Shown: positions 41,671 to 52,941, numbered from the stretch's first letter. The stretch: 64,000 bases of DNA from Saprospiraceae bacterium (GCA_028280415.1 JANQLV010000077.1:62001-126000); one strand, 5' to 3'. Translations and numbers: made by a program. The notes: generated from the letters alone by a model not told the origin.

Positions 41671-44600
41671 TTATAGACGTAAAGAAATCTCAGTCCCCTG
41701 GTTTGCCACAGATTTAATTTCGAGCTGAGCTTTTACTTTTTGAGCACGGGAATGCATGTTTTTTAAGCCGTAACCGTTTTTAATTTCATAAGGATTAAAA
41801 CCCTGGCCATCATCTTTAAAAACGACATAGCAGTGCCTGTCTTTGATGACGCTTTTGAGCAGGGCATTTTTTGCATTCGAATATTTCAAGCAATTATTCA
41901 TAGCCTCTTTGAAAATCATGAGCACATTTTTTTTGACATCCGGAGCCAATTCTACAGACTCCAATGCTTCATCAAGACCATCCGTTTTAAAACGAATATC
42001 AGAAAACTCAAAAAGACTATCTCCAAACTCTTGCAAACGAACCAAAGTCTGATACAGGGAATCCTTTTTGGGATCAAGACTCCAGATCAAATCGCGCAAA
42101 CCTTCGGAAAGCCCGGAAGCATTACTTTTTATTTTGGAAAGATATTCTTTTAAAGGTTTGTTTTCGGCTGACTGTCGTTCGGCCAGTTCGAGGAAAAGGG
42201 AAATTTTGGTAAAATGATGACCGAGTTCATCGTGAAAATCGGCTGTATTCTTTTTTCGCAATTGTTCTCGTTCTTCGGCTCTAGCTTTCTCCAGCTGAGC
42301 AATTGCCTGGATCTTTTCGGTCTTGCGTCGAATCCTGTTTTTTACAAAAAGATATATCGAAGAAATGAAAGCCAGTAAATAAAATAAATAGGCCCACCAG
42401 GTTCTCCAAACCGGTGGCAGCACTTTGATTAATAGCTGAGTGGGTTGTTCGTTCCAAAGGCCATCATTATTGCTACCTTTGACTTCAAGTAAATGCTCCC
42501 CGGGAGAGAGGTTGGTAAAAGTTACCTGATTGTTATGTTTTAAGTTGATCCAGCTTTTATTATTGAGTGAACTTAACCTGTATTGATACCGATTCTTTTC
42601 CGGTTTGTTGAAATCCAGTGCAGCGAATTCCAGGCTAATTATATTTTGCCAATATTGTAAAGTAATGGCATTTGTATAACTAATGGATTGCTGCAGAATA
42701 CTGGAAGGGCCGGGTTTGATTACTTCATTGAGAACTTTAAGTTTGGTGAAATAGACAGGAGGAACATAGGTGTTTTGCGGTAATTTTTCGGGATGGAAGA
42801 AATTAAAACCATCAGCGGTACCAAAATAAAGATTTCCATTTTCATCCTTCATGGAAGCGCGAAATACAAAAGACCGGGCAGCCAAACCATCATTCTGATT
42901 ATAAGTAGCTACGACCGGATCTTTAAGTTCCGGATTGAAAACTACGATTCCTTTATTAGTTGTAATCCAAAGCTGACCTTGATCATCTTCCTCGATGGCA
43001 TGGATCACATCATTTGGAAAACCATCTTTTAATCCATATGTTTTAAACCAATCTCTGCTTTCTTTGCTTTCCTGTACAACCATATTCAGACCGGATCGCG
43101 TGCCGATCCAGATTCGGTTTTTACGATCCCTAAAAAAACAACGAAACGAATTATCGCTCAGACTATTGGGATTTCCCAATTCATGGATGTAATTTTCGAA
43201 GAAGATTTTTCCTTGCCTTGTTACATATTTAGCAACACCGTTGAAGGTCCCGATCCAGTAATTACCAAACCTATCCTGAATAACATTAAGGGTGTGAGTG
43301 TTGACAATTTCGTTTTCCGATTTTATGGTTTCAAAACGCACCGAATCACTTTTTGCGGGATTGCAATACATTCTAGCCAGACCACCATTGGTACCTACCC
43401 AATACTCCCCCGGACTTATTTCAACAGTGCTATGATTAATAGTATGAGGGATGCCATGCCGCTCATTGAAGTGTTTAAATTTTTTCTTTTTTAAAAAAGT
43501 AGGAATATGAATATAATTTAAACCATAAAAGGTATTGATCCACAGATATGCCTGACTATCCTCATAGATACCATTTATATTATTATGAGAAAGACTAAAC
43601 CGATTGTTGCGATCTGCATAAAATTGTTCGAATTGGAAAATCCCTTTTTTTAGATTTTCTGCGGATAAAAAATTCAAACCTTTAAAGGTCCCGATCCAGA
43701 GATTGCCAAAACTGTCTTTAAAAAATGATTTAATAATATCGGATGAAAGACTGGTAGAATCGTCGGGGATTGATCGGATGGTTTGAAATTTATTTCCGCT
43801 CAATGAAGCTTTATCCATTCCATTTTTGGTAGCTATCCAAAGCATACCTGATTCATCGATTAATATATTTTCAATGTTATTCGAACGAAGGCTAAAGACA
43901 TTTTTAGGATCTTCTTTGTGGTGAATGACTTTGATGTTTTCAGATGCGTCGGGGGAGATAACTACTTCATTGAGCCCTCCGGCGTAAGTACCGAGCCAGA
44001 GGCGATTTCTGCCTCCGGAATACAAATCGAAAACCCGGTTATCACTAAGGTTTGCAGGAGCTTCAGAATGGATATGGAACCGCTTAAAATAAATACTGTC
44101 ATTGGATTCAATAACTCTGAAAAGGCCGTCGTAAGAACTGAGCCAGATACTACTGTCTGCTTGTTCAAGAATATTAAATATCCGGTCGGTGGCTAAGCCA
44201 TTTTCATTTTTCATATCTCCATAATAAGCCTGAAAGTCGAGCGTGCCATCATTTTTAAAAAGCGTAAAGCCCAATTGTGTAGCAACCCAAATCCTGTGCT
44301 GCTGATCTTCGTGGATGTCCCAGATTACTTCATTGCTTAATGATTTTTCCCCCTTTTCAATACTCGGTAAAAATTGTATCAGACTGTCTGTTGAGGGCGT
44401 AAATTGGAAAAGGCCATTATAGGTTCCATACCAGATTTTGCCCCTGTGATCTTCTTCGATTGAATGGATAAAATTATCACCTGTCAGATCATCTGTATCT
44501 GTTCGCAGAAAACGTGTAAAAGTCTCTGTTCTGGGATCGTAGCAGTTAAGTCCAAAACTGGTACCCATCCAGATGTTTCCCTTTCGATCTTCAAAAAGTT

Positions 44601-44856
44601 CTTTTACATAATTATTACTAATACTCGTAGAATCGCTCGGATCATGACGAAATTCCAATGACTCTTTGCCATCATATCGATAAACTCCGTCAGTAGTACC
44701 TATCCAGATAAAGCCTTTTGAATCTTGTAAAATAGCAATCGGTATCTGCACAATTTCCCCTTGCTTGAAAGCGGGCTCAAACTTGAGAACCTGGCCGAAA
44801 ACGCAACTTTTACCGAATAAAAAAGTGATGCTCAATAAAAAGGCTAACTTTCGCAT
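41671..44856 (-). CDS. Two-component regulator-propeller histidine kinase (HisKA_3 type)
   Basis: The 1061-residue protein has a signal peptide, 14 or so regulator-propeller blades (about 25-700, repeated IWIGT, GLNxxxP/IYEDxxG, RIWVATQLG motifs), a Y_Y_Y domain (about 725-815), a membrane segment (about 820-840) and a cytoplasmic HisKA_3/HATPase core. The phospho-acceptor His is in FHDELGHH (near residue 875), followed by NCLKYSNAK (N-box), DDGQGF and GYGLKNM (G boxes). It probably senses an extracellular ligand such as a glycan. The cognate NarL/LuxR regulator is at 45019. Confidence 0.92.
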   Translation of the reverse strand: MRKLAFLLSITFLFGKSCVFGQVLKFEPAFKQGEIVQIPIAILQDSKGFIWIGTTDGVYRYDGKESLEFRHDPSDSTSISNNYVKELFEDRKGNIWMGTSFGLNCYDPRTETFTRFLRTDTDDLTGDNFIHSIEEDHRGKIWYGTYNGLFQFTPSTDSLIQFLPSIEKGEKSLSNEVIWDIHEDQQHRIWVATQLGFTLFKNDGTLDFQAYYGDMKNENGLATDRIFNILEQADSSIWLSSYDGLFRVIESNDSIYFKRFHIHSEAPANLSDNRVFDLYSGGRNRLWLGTYAGGLNEVVISPDASENIKVIHHKEDPKNVFSLRSNNIENILIDESGMLWIATKNGMDKASLSGNKFQTIRSIPDDSTSLSSDIIKSFFKDSFGNLWIGTFKGLNFLSAENLKKGIFQFEQFYADRNNRFSLSHNNINGIYEDSQAYLWINTFYGLNYIHIPTFLKKKKFKHFNERHGIPHTINHSTVEISPGEYWVGTNGGLARMYCNPAKSDSVRFETIKSENEIVNTHTLNVIQDRFGNYWIGTFNGVAKYVTRQGKIFFENYIHELGNPNSLSDNSFRCFFRDRKNRIWIGTRSGLNMVVQESKESRDWFKTYGLKDGFPNDVIHAIEEDDQGQLWITTNKGIVVFNPELKDPVVATYNQNDGLAARSFVFRASMKDENGNLYFGTADGFNFFHPEKLPQNTYVPPVYFTKLKVLNEVIKPGPSSILQQSISYTNAITLQYWQNIISLEFAALDFNKPEKNRYQYRLSSLNNKSWINLKHNNQVTFTNLSPGEHLLEVKGSNNDGLWNEQPTQLLIKVLPPVWRTWWAYLFYLLAFISSIYLFVKNRIRRKTEKIQAIAQLEKARAEEREQLRKKNTADFHDELGHHFTKISLFLELAERQSAENKPLKEYLSKIKSNASGLSEGLRDLIWSLDPKKDSLYQTLVRLQEFGDSLFEFSDIRFKTDGLDEALESVELAPDVKKNVLMIFKEAMNNCLKYSNAKNALLKSVIKDRHCYVVFKDDGQGFNPYEIKNGYGLKNMHSRAQKVKAQLEIKSVANQGTEISLRL

Positions 44857-45018
44857 AATGCGATTTTGGAATTTATCAAATTTAGTGAATCATCTTTAGA
44901 ATTGATTTGTTTTGTTGGGAAAACTTTATAGGGATGAACAGTTAGCAAGCAGTATGCAAGAACTGCATAGTTCATTAGAGCACTTTTCAAGTCATACACT
45001 TCTTGGCTTATTATTCCG

Positions 45019-45672
45019 TTAAATTAATTTGTCTTTAATCGCTTTGCTCACTGCTTCTGCGCGAGAATTGACATGAAGTTTTTTGTAGATATTTTTGATA
45101 TGAGACTTTACGGTATGGGCGCTCAGATAGAGCTGCTCAGCAATTGATCGATAATTCATACCTTTACAAAGCAATTGGAGAATCTCTGTTTCACGACCGG
45201 AGAGGGGTGAAGGAGGAGTGCTTATCTGAAAGGATTGAATGACCTTTCGGGCAATATTGGTACTCATAGGAGAACCGCCTTTATAAACCTCCGTGATGCT
45301 TCTCAGCAATTCGGAAGGGGGAGTATCTTTCATCAGGTATCCTGAAGCTCCGGCACAAAGTGAATCGAATATCGAATTATCATCCTGCTTGATTGTAAGC
45401 ATAATGAAATCCGTATTAGGCATTTGGGGTTTTAACTGTTTGATCCCATCGATACCGGAAATGCCAGGAAGTTCGATATCCATTAAAACCACATTTACAT
45501 AAAGATTTGGAAGTTCCTTATTGGCGGATTCACAATCTATGAAAGTATGTTTGCAATGGTAACCGGGAGTGCCATTGATAATCAGGGCCAGGGTTTGGCG
45601 AATCTCATCATCGTCCTCTACGATTGCAACATGTATTATTTCTTTCACAAATATTCTTTTGATTTTATACAA
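45019..45672 (-). CDS. NarL/LuxR-type response regulator
   Basis: The 217-residue regulator has a receiver domain (phospho-acceptor Asp65 in VVLMDIELPG, Lys in LMKD) and a C-terminal LuxR-type helix-turn-helix (LSGRETEILQLLCKGMNYRSIAEQLYLSAHTVKSHIKNIYKKL). It should be phosphorylated by the propeller kinase 160 bases downstream on the same strand. An internal GTG at 45648 (VKEIIHVAIVED) may be the true start. A CCCA-NN-TGGG palindrome lies 30 bases upstream of the start. Confidence 0.93.
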   Translation of the reverse strand: MYKIKRIFVKEIIHVAIVEDDDEIRQTLALIINGTPGYHCKHTFIDCESANKELPNLYVNVVLMDIELPGISGIDGIKQLKPQMPNTDFIMLTIKQDDNSIFDSLCAGASGYLMKDTPPSELLRSITEVYKGGSPMSTNIARKVIQSFQISTPPSPLSGRETEILQLLCKGMNYRSIAEQLYLSAHTVKSHIKNIYKKLHVNSRAEAVSKAIKDKLI

Positions 45673-45702
45673 AATACGAATATTTCTAAATTAAATGCAG
45701 TA

Positions 45703-45714
45703 CCCCAAATGGGG
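45703..45714. promoter_or_regulatory. CCCCA-AA-TGGGG palindrome, site 3
   Basis: A perfect 5-bp inverted repeat with a 2-base centre lies between the response regulator (start 45672) and the GreA/B-like gene. It shares the CCCA-NN-TGGG core with sites at 41550 and 41657, so regulator autocontrol is possible. Confidence 0.45.
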
Positions 45715-45797
45715 GATTTCACAGAAAATAAAATAATTTTAAAGCTAATTGTTTAGATTTTCTAACTTTGGAAAACTATCAATAAATCTAACGCACT

Positions 45798-46259
45798 ATG
45801 GCGAATCATGTAAACATTAAAAGGGCCCTTATTAGTCAATGCTCGACTTTGATTAACGATAAAATCGATGTACTGGAAAAGATGTCCGGTGACGTACAAG
45901 ATGCCGCTAATAATGAGACCAAGAGTAGTGCGGGAGATAAGTACGAAACCGGAAGGGCAATGCTGCAACAAGAAAGGGATAAATACGATTCGCAATTGGC
46001 ACAGGCCAGGAGGCTTCGTATGCAGCTTTTTCAAATCAAACCGGAAGTGCATTTCGGAACTATTGCTTTTGGTGCTGTGGCAAAAACCACATTGGCAAAT
46101 TATTTTATAGCAATCAGTGCAGGACGAATAGAAGTAGAGGGGGCAAAATATTATGTGATTTCCCCGCAAGCTCCTTTAGCTCAATTAATCATTGGCAAGC
46201 GTGCCGGAGATACTTTTGTTTTTAATGATAGAAAAGAAAAAATCCTGGAGGTATTTTAA
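45798..46259 (+). CDS. GreA/GreB-like transcription elongation factor-family protein
   Basis: The 153-residue protein has a helical N-terminus (QCSTLINDKIDVLEKMSGDVQDAANNET... DKYDSQLAQARRLRMQLFQI, coiled-coil) and a C-terminal FKBP-like Gre domain (YYVISPQAPLAQLIIGKRAGDTFVFNDRKEKILEVF). In the Gre family the coiled coil enters the RNA polymerase secondary channel. Bacteroidota homologues are often mislabelled 3-oxoacyl-ACP synthase. A TAACTTTG element near 45761 may be its promoter. Its function as an elongation factor is not proven. Confidence 0.8.
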   Translation: MANHVNIKRALISQCSTLINDKIDVLEKMSGDVQDAANNETKSSAGDKYETGRAMLQQERDKYDSQLAQARRLRMQLFQIKPEVHFGTIAFGAVAKTTLANYFIAISAGRIEVEGAKYYVISPQAPLAQLIIGKRAGDTFVFNDRKEKILEVF

Positions 46260-46270
46260 ACAATGTTTTC

Positions 46271-46891
46271 ATGAAAAAACTACTATTTTGCTTCTTTGGA
46301 TTGGTGGGCTTAACCGCTTGCACTGAGGAAGCATCAGAAAAAAAAGAAGATATCTGGAGCGGTACACAGTCAATAGAATTAATCGGTGAAAAAGTAAAAC
46401 TAAAAATACCGACCAGTTTTAAAAGATCGAGCCGATACAGGATAAAAGAAGATATTCCGCAAATCTCTACTGATTCATTCCGGCTAAGCATGTTGCAAAA
46501 CACACTTCGAAATCTGGAATTTCAGGATTCGGAGATTGATTTATTTGTTGATACTACTGTTGATTATAGACTGCTTTTGATTATGAATGTCGAGCGGATT
46601 AATTTTGATAAGACAGCAGGGTCTATTTTCAATGTGAAATTAAAACAAGAATACGAGACTCTGGAGCGGGAAAATATCGGGCTGGAAGCGGAAAAAATAG
46701 ATTCCCGTATGAAAACTAATAATCGTCAAAAAGTGCTGAAATATAAATACCGGATTCGCAATGTGTATACCGATCAGGATATTTACCGCACTATCTTTTT
46801 CATATCCACTAAGATTCAATCTTTTATAGTCTATGAAATCTCTTCGGAAGTTGAGGATGTTGAAAAATACCTGTGGTCAATCAAAGATTAA
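46271..46891 (+). CDS. Lipoprotein of unknown function
   Basis: The 206-residue protein has a lipoprotein signal ending LTAC and a mature part of mixed strands and helices (IELIGEKVKLKIPTSFKRSSRY, IYRTIFFISTKIQSFIVYEI). No recognised domain. It starts 11 bases after the Gre-like gene and is probably cotranscribed with it. Confidence 0.75.
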   Translation: MKKLLFCFFGLVGLTACTEEASEKKEDIWSGTQSIELIGEKVKLKIPTSFKRSSRYRIKEDIPQISTDSFRLSMLQNTLRNLEFQDSEIDLFVDTTVDYRLLLIMNVERINFDKTAGSIFNVKLKQEYETLERENIGLEAEKIDSRMKTNNRQKVLKYKYRIRNVYTDQDIYRTIFFISTKIQSFIVYEISSEVEDVEKYLWSIKD

Positions 46892-46952
46892 AATGTTATG
46901 AATACATTATCACGAAACAGGGCTTAATTTTTTTTATTTTTTGGTATAATAA

Positions 46953-47750
<798 letters not shown>

Positions 47751-47776
47751 TTGTCGAATCTACATGATAAAATTTA

Positions 47777-50700
47777 TTACTCCGGGCCTATCACGAACGT
47801 TCCGGCTTTACGCCAATTAGCGGATCGGATGGTATAATAATAAGTACCTGCTGCCAGGGTTCCCGGATTTATACTCGTATCTCCGTTGAATGTAAATGTC
47901 CGAATCTTTTCTCCGTCGGCTGCATAAATAGTCAATACAATTTCTTCCCGGAGAGAAGTTTTAATTTGTAAATTTTCCCCTTGTCGAAGCGGATTCGGAT
48001 ATACTACTACTTTATCTGCCAAGGCATTAATCAGAATACTCCGAACCGGAGAGAATTCAAAACTGCCATCCTGATCGACAATTTTTAATCGATAGTAGGA
48101 TAATCCCCGATACGGTGAGCGGTCAACTGCTTCGTAGTTTTGTAAAATCGAACTGTTCCCTGCAGCCTGGACAATTCCTATGGGCTCAAAGTTTTGTCCA
48201 TCCCTGCTACGCTGAATTTCGTAATGCTGAGCTTGTTCTTCACTTGCGGTCTTCCAATAGAGCATCAGCTCCCCAGAAGGATTCAGCACAATTCTAAAGT
48301 CCAGCAACTCTACCGGTAAAGGTGCCTCTCTGGACAAGAGGATAAATTGACTAAATGAAGTCTGATTATTCCCTTCCGTAAAAGTTGCACTTCCCTGATT
48401 CCCGGCTGTCGCAATATCGGCTTCATCCTCCGGAATCCCCCATGTTGCTCCACTGGCATTGCTTGCCCGTTTGAATAAATTGATCAAGCTAGGTTCATTC
48501 TCTTCTGCATTGGATACTTCAATATTTTCGAAGCTAAGACTAATAAGTTCGTCAAAGTTGCTGTTGTTCCCATAATTATGTACGATCCAGTAAGCAGAGG
48601 ATACATTATCTCCCGGGGCCTGATCCGGGGCATGGTCTAATCGGCTAACACATAGTTCACCATCCGGGAAAGTAGTTCCTCCGGTCGGAAACTCAAGACT
48701 CAGGTCCGTGTTTCCAAAATTGTAAACGCCACCACTATTGACATCTAGCCGGGCACTGACTCCCGGGCCTACCGGAGCTGTAGAAGTACTACGTGCTGCC
48801 CCACCAATCAAGCTGGCGTGATTGCTGCCGGCGCGATCCGTGATGGTCCCGGAGGCACGATTGTATTGCCAATAACCAATCAGGTCTACTTCATCTTGGG
48901 GGACTCTGGTCAGATGCATCAGTTCCCGAATTTCGTCCTGGCTTAGAGAACGATTATAAACAATTGTTTCGTCCATCTCGCCTTTGAATCTTCTGGCTGA
49001 CCAATTGGGATCTGCGCCGAAATTGAGTACGCCATCAAAAGTTGCAAAACCGGGATCGCTTGTATTTACCGCAGGTTCACCATTGAGATATAAAACAGTT
49101 TCAGTAGGAGAAACTACCATCGCAACATGCGCCCATTCATTATCCGGTACGTAAAGGCCACTGCTCCACCACCATTGGGAATCGTTCCAATGAAACCCTA
49201 ATTCATTATTACTTCGAAAATTTAAGCCGCAAGCAGTAGATTGACGCATAAAAACAATTCCGGCATAATCATTTTGATTACCATTTCTCTTTATCCAGGT
49301 ACTTATGGTCATAGTATTGGTCGTAATATTGAGCCCTGAACCCGTGGCTGCATAATCTGTACTTTGACCGCTGAGGGATAATGCGTTTCCGGGTTTTTGT
49401 TCGGCTTCACATTCATTACTGATCGTGAGTTCAACAGATTTGGTATCACTGCTGCCATTTTGATTAATGGTAAGCGTAGCGATATAGGTGCCCGCAACTG
49501 GAAAAAGCGCCTGAACTTCTCTTTGGTTAAGAGCTGAGGTCCAACTGGCGCCGGGAATGCTCCAGCTAAAAGTAGCTCCGGCCTTTACTACGGAATAGCT
49601 ATCAAAATCAACGGTATCCCGGATACAGATTTGGGTCTTGCCGCTAACAAAAGGCTGGGCAATAGGAGACCAGTTTTCTTCGTAAAAATCAATTTGCCAG
49701 GCTCCCCGATTACCTCCCCAGCGAAGTTTTCCATCTCTGTAAAAGGGAAGTAGTTTGATTGGATTAGCACTTTGCGGCAAGCCATCCGAGAAATCAAGCC
49801 AGTCACTCATACTATTATCCCGATACATTACTTTTGCCGGCATGGTCCCGGCAGCTCCGCGATTGGAAGCGATGTAAACACCGCCATCGGTTCCGGCCTG
49901 ATGAGCCATCGCTGTCCATTTTCTCCCTGAAAGCGTACTGGTCGATATGTTTGACCAGGTATTTCCTCCATCACTGGATTGGAATATTCGACCAGCAGCA
50001 CTACTGGCAGATGATCTTTGATTAAGAACCCATACTTCATCCTTATTCGTAGAACTGGCCGCTACCCGGAAATTCTGACTATGCCAGTTAGACATTCCGG
50101 TAGGGAGGGACATTTCTGTAAAATTTTCACCCCGATCTGTAGAGCGGAAAAAACCATTATCTGTTGTGACGTAAATATAATCTGGATCAGCTCTGGAAAT
50201 GTCAAAGTGATAGGCTTGGCCACTGAATGTATAAATTGCCTCCCAGGTAGCACCACCGTCTTTTGAACGCCAGAAAGCATTATCATCACCGAGATAGATC
50301 GTCATATAATCTTCCGGATCGATCATGACCCGGCTGAAGGCATCGCCGTAATAAAATACATTAGGATGTCTGGTAAATAAAAAAGAACCTTGGGGTACAC
50401 CATTGATATTATCGGGAATGATGACTTCTGCAATATCGTCAAAGGCGGCATGTCTTTCCCGGCCATGCATGGCCCAGCCGGTGACGCTCTCTGCTCCGCC
50501 CATTCTCAGGGCTTGCTGATTGGGATAATTTTCGTGGATAGCAGTATTGCCATTGTGGTATCGCCCTCCGATTATATAATCTTCATTCCATCCTTGTGCA
50601 AAACCCCAGAAATCAGTGCCGTCCAAACCGTCAATCCTCGCTTCCCAGTTAGCCGTTGAAGTATAAAAATCCGAAGAGAGATTAACACCTCCATCAGTAC

Positions 50701-52120
50701 TGATCCAGGTGTTTTCGGTACCTCCATCTATAATACTGATCATTTCCTGAATATCCGGATGAATGGAGAAGTTTCCGGAGTAACCTCCCACGGCGGACCA
50801 ATTAACACCTCCGTCTGTTGATTTATAGGCTGTAGTAGTCGCTGCAATTATCTGTTCGGGATTATTGTGCGAAACGACAATATCCAGATCATAATATCCC
50901 TGGCCGTTAGTCACAGGGCAAGAAGCACTATTACACGTTGCCGTGATTGTCCAGTTGCTGGCATTATCAGTACTCTTTAAAATATAAGGTTTCTGATCAC
51001 CATTACTTCCATCATGTGTGAGTAGCATCACGTATACATAATCCGGATCAGCAGGGCTGACACTCATTCGTCCGCCACTGTGCTCATAAATGGTTCCCCA
51101 GCCATTCATACTCAAACTGAAACTGTTGCCACTGTCGGTTGATTTATAAAAAGAATAAGTATCGGGAGAACCTGTTCGTGCCAGTGCATAAAGGGTAGTT
51201 CCGTCATTCGGGCGAAATTGAACATCATCAATATGTTCGCTAAGTATCTCACTCCAGGTATTTCCACTATCCGTACTTTTATACAATCCATTTGCAGTAC
51301 CGGCAAATACCGTGGTCGGTACACTGGGACTGATGGCAAGGGTATTACAACTTAAGCCACTTTCTGTTAAAACGATTGACCAATTCGCACCACCGTCACT
51401 GGTTTTAAAAATATCTGTACTACTGGCAGCGTAAACGATATTTGGGTTTGTTGGATGGATAGCGATAGACAGGATAGCTCTTCCCCAGTTAAAATCATTG
51501 AATGGAGTCCAATTCAAACCTTTGTCAGTAGTTTTATAAAGCACCCCGGTTTCGCTTCCTGCGTAGAGAATTGAAGGATCAGATTTGGCAACGGCTATGC
51601 TATAGATATTTACCTGCCAGGGAGCGACAGGCTGACTGGCATTGTGATCCGCTCTCCAGATCGTTCTTCGAGGGCCCAAAAATTCCCAGACACTATTTGG
51701 AGCCAGGGTGCTGGAAGTAGTTTCATTAGTTTGCTCAAGGTTTTGTAAACGAGCTCTGTATTGTAATAAATCTTCTGTTGATAAAGCTCGAACCAAGCCG
51801 TCTTCATCAACGAAGTTTTGTGCATTTTGATACCATCGGTGGAAAAACTTTGCGTAAGGATCAGACTCTAAATCTTCCAATTGTTGATCCCAGCCATTTT
51901 TCTCATAATACTCTTTGAAGGCTTGTTCTACTCGTTTAAGGTCTACCTCATCAGCATAAAGTAATGCGGCATATTCGGGGATTTCTGCACCAGGAGAAGG
52001 AATGCTTGCCTTATCCATAAAATGCCAGTTGGGTATATTTAGTTGTTTTTGAGCCAATAAATTTACATTCATTAAGATGCAAAAAAACAAAACCTTTGAA
52101 AAGATACGCTTGATTTCCAT
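47777..52120 (-). CDS. Large T9SS-secreted protein with VPS10/BNR-type propellers, PKD-like, LamG and sorting domains
   Basis: The 1447-residue protein begins with a signal peptide (MEIKRIFSKVLFF) and an N-terminal region unique to such proteins (about 30-150). Residues about 150-810 carry many Asp-box blades (TTDKGLNWTPF, TSDGGANWSIV, STDSGNTWSEI, SKDGGATWEAI), a double propeller of VPS10 type. Then come a PKD-like sandwich (about 826-893), a LamG/concanavalin domain (about 903-1057), a further strand-rich region, and a type A sorting domain (about 1370-1447, VVYPNPLRQGENLQI). It is exported to the surface or medium by type IX secretion. Ligand unknown. Confidence 0.92.
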   Translation of the reverse strand: MEIKRIFSKVLFFCILMNVNLLAQKQLNIPNWHFMDKASIPSPGAEIPEYAALLYADEVDLKRVEQAFKEYYEKNGWDQQLEDLESDPYAKFFHRWYQNAQNFVDEDGLVRALSTEDLLQYRARLQNLEQTNETTSSTLAPNSVWEFLGPRRTIWRADHNASQPVAPWQVNIYSIAVAKSDPSILYAGSETGVLYKTTDKGLNWTPFNDFNWGRAILSIAIHPTNPNIVYAASSTDIFKTSDGGANWSIVLTESGLSCNTLAISPSVPTTVFAGTANGLYKSTDSGNTWSEILSEHIDDVQFRPNDGTTLYALARTGSPDTYSFYKSTDSGNSFSLSMNGWGTIYEHSGGRMSVSPADPDYVYVMLLTHDGSNGDQKPYILKSTDNASNWTITATCNSASCPVTNGQGYYDLDIVVSHNNPEQIIAATTTAYKSTDGGVNWSAVGGYSGNFSIHPDIQEMISIIDGGTENTWISTDGGVNLSSDFYTSTANWEARIDGLDGTDFWGFAQGWNEDYIIGGRYHNGNTAIHENYPNQQALRMGGAESVTGWAMHGRERHAAFDDIAEVIIPDNINGVPQGSFLFTRHPNVFYYGDAFSRVMIDPEDYMTIYLGDDNAFWRSKDGGATWEAIYTFSGQAYHFDISRADPDYIYVTTDNGFFRSTDRGENFTEMSLPTGMSNWHSQNFRVAASSTNKDEVWVLNQRSSASSAAGRIFQSSDGGNTWSNISTSTLSGRKWTAMAHQAGTDGGVYIASNRGAAGTMPAKVMYRDNSMSDWLDFSDGLPQSANPIKLLPFYRDGKLRWGGNRGAWQIDFYEENWSPIAQPFVSGKTQICIRDTVDFDSYSVVKAGATFSWSIPGASWTSALNQREVQALFPVAGTYIATLTINQNGSSDTKSVELTISNECEAEQKPGNALSLSGQSTDYAATGSGLNITTNTMTISTWIKRNGNQNDYAGIVFMRQSTACGLNFRSNNELGFHWNDSQWWWSSGLYVPDNEWAHVAMVVSPTETVLYLNGEPAVNTSDPGFATFDGVLNFGADPNWSARRFKGEMDETIVYNRSLSQDEIRELMHLTRVPQDEVDLIGYWQYNRASGTITDRAGSNHASLIGGAARSTSTAPVGPGVSARLDVNSGGVYNFGNTDLSLEFPTGGTTFPDGELCVSRLDHAPDQAPGDNVSSAYWIVHNYGNNSNFDELISLSFENIEVSNAEENEPSLINLFKRASNASGATWGIPEDEADIATAGNQGSATFTEGNNQTSFSQFILLSREAPLPVELLDFRIVLNPSGELMLYWKTASEEQAQHYEIQRSRDGQNFEPIGIVQAAGNSSILQNYEAVDRSPYRGLSYYRLKIVDQDGSFEFSPVRSILINALADKVVVYPNPLRQGENLQIKTSLREEIVLTIYAADGEKIRTFTFNGDTSINPGTLAAGTYYYTIRSANWRKAGTFVIGPE

Positions 52121-52205
52121 TTTTTGAGTTTAGCCGTTTGTGGATATGAAGGGAAATCAAAAATAAGAAAAATGACCTAATTTATGCCTTCTTTCGCGAA
52201 TCAAT

Positions 52206-52733
52206 CTATACTCGTTTTTTAAGAATATAGTATCTGATATTCATACCAATGATGCTAAACTGTGCGAAGTTATTATCCTTGGTCAGGTTTTTATGGTAAT
52301 TAAAACACAAACCGGCGGAGATATTTCTCTTTTGCGTTGGGAAAATTAAAAATTCGGGACGAAAGGAAAAATTGACATCTTCAAACTCCGTAGTGTAGAG
52401 CATTGCGGTGAAGCGAACTCCAAAGTCCTGGCTGCCTCGCTGAAAGGTGTAGCGCGAGCCATAAATCATTTTATTAAAGCGGTTTAAACCGAATTCAAAT
52501 CCTGTACCGAAGTATTTTCGATGTTTTCGAATACAATCGTAGCATACTTTTCGCCGTCCCAGTTCGATGCCTATGGTATAGCCTCTAAATCCGTTGAGGT
52601 CTATATTTAAACTTCGATAAACGGCGTAGGTGTCTTCGGGAATTTTAATTTCTTGTGCCTGAATAGGCTCGATAAGAAGGATAAACAGGAACATAAAAGG
52701 AACCCATCTAATACAGGAATTAGCTTTTGACAT
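52206..52733 (-). CDS. Secreted protein, probable small outer-membrane barrel
   Basis: The 175-residue protein has a signal peptide ending IQAQ and barrel-like strands (YTIGIELGRRKVCYDCIRKH, FGVRFTAMLYTTEFEDVNFSF, ISAGLCFNYHKNLT). A Cys pair (CYDC) is present near residue 70. It is about 85 bases upstream of the T9SS cargo gene on the same strand. No family recognised. Confidence 0.6.
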   Translation of the reverse strand: MSKANSCIRWVPFMFLFILLIEPIQAQEIKIPEDTYAVYRSLNIDLNGFRGYTIGIELGRRKVCYDCIRKHRKYFGTGFEFGLNRFNKMIYGSRYTFQRGSQDFGVRFTAMLYTTEFEDVNFSFRPEFLIFPTQKRNISAGLCFNYHKNLTKDNNFAQFSIIGMNIRYYILKKRV

Positions 52734-52911
52734 AGCTTTATTATTTTTAGAATTGACTTAAGTTGTGGTAAACAACCTTAAAGAGAATATTTAATTTCGC
52801 TTTAAGGCTGGTAAAAGTTTAATTCGCTTCCTATTATAAACTGCTATTCACGGACTTTTATTTTTATAAAAAGAAAAATAGGACTCTGATTATTCAAGTG
52901 CCAAAACAAAA

Positions 52912-52941
52912 AAGCCATTCCGGAGATTTCCGAAATGACTT
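52912..52941 (-). terminator. Terminator after the outer-membrane protein gene
   Basis: A 13-bp stem (52912-52924 with 52929-52941), with two positions paired as G-U only on the minus strand, has a 4-base loop. On the minus strand it is followed by TTTTTTGTTTTGG. Confidence 0.6.

Noticed and set aside
45798-46259. 3-oxoacyl-ACP synthase
   Set aside because: A label often given to such proteins; there is no thiolase fold or catalytic Cys, and the C-terminus is Gre-like.
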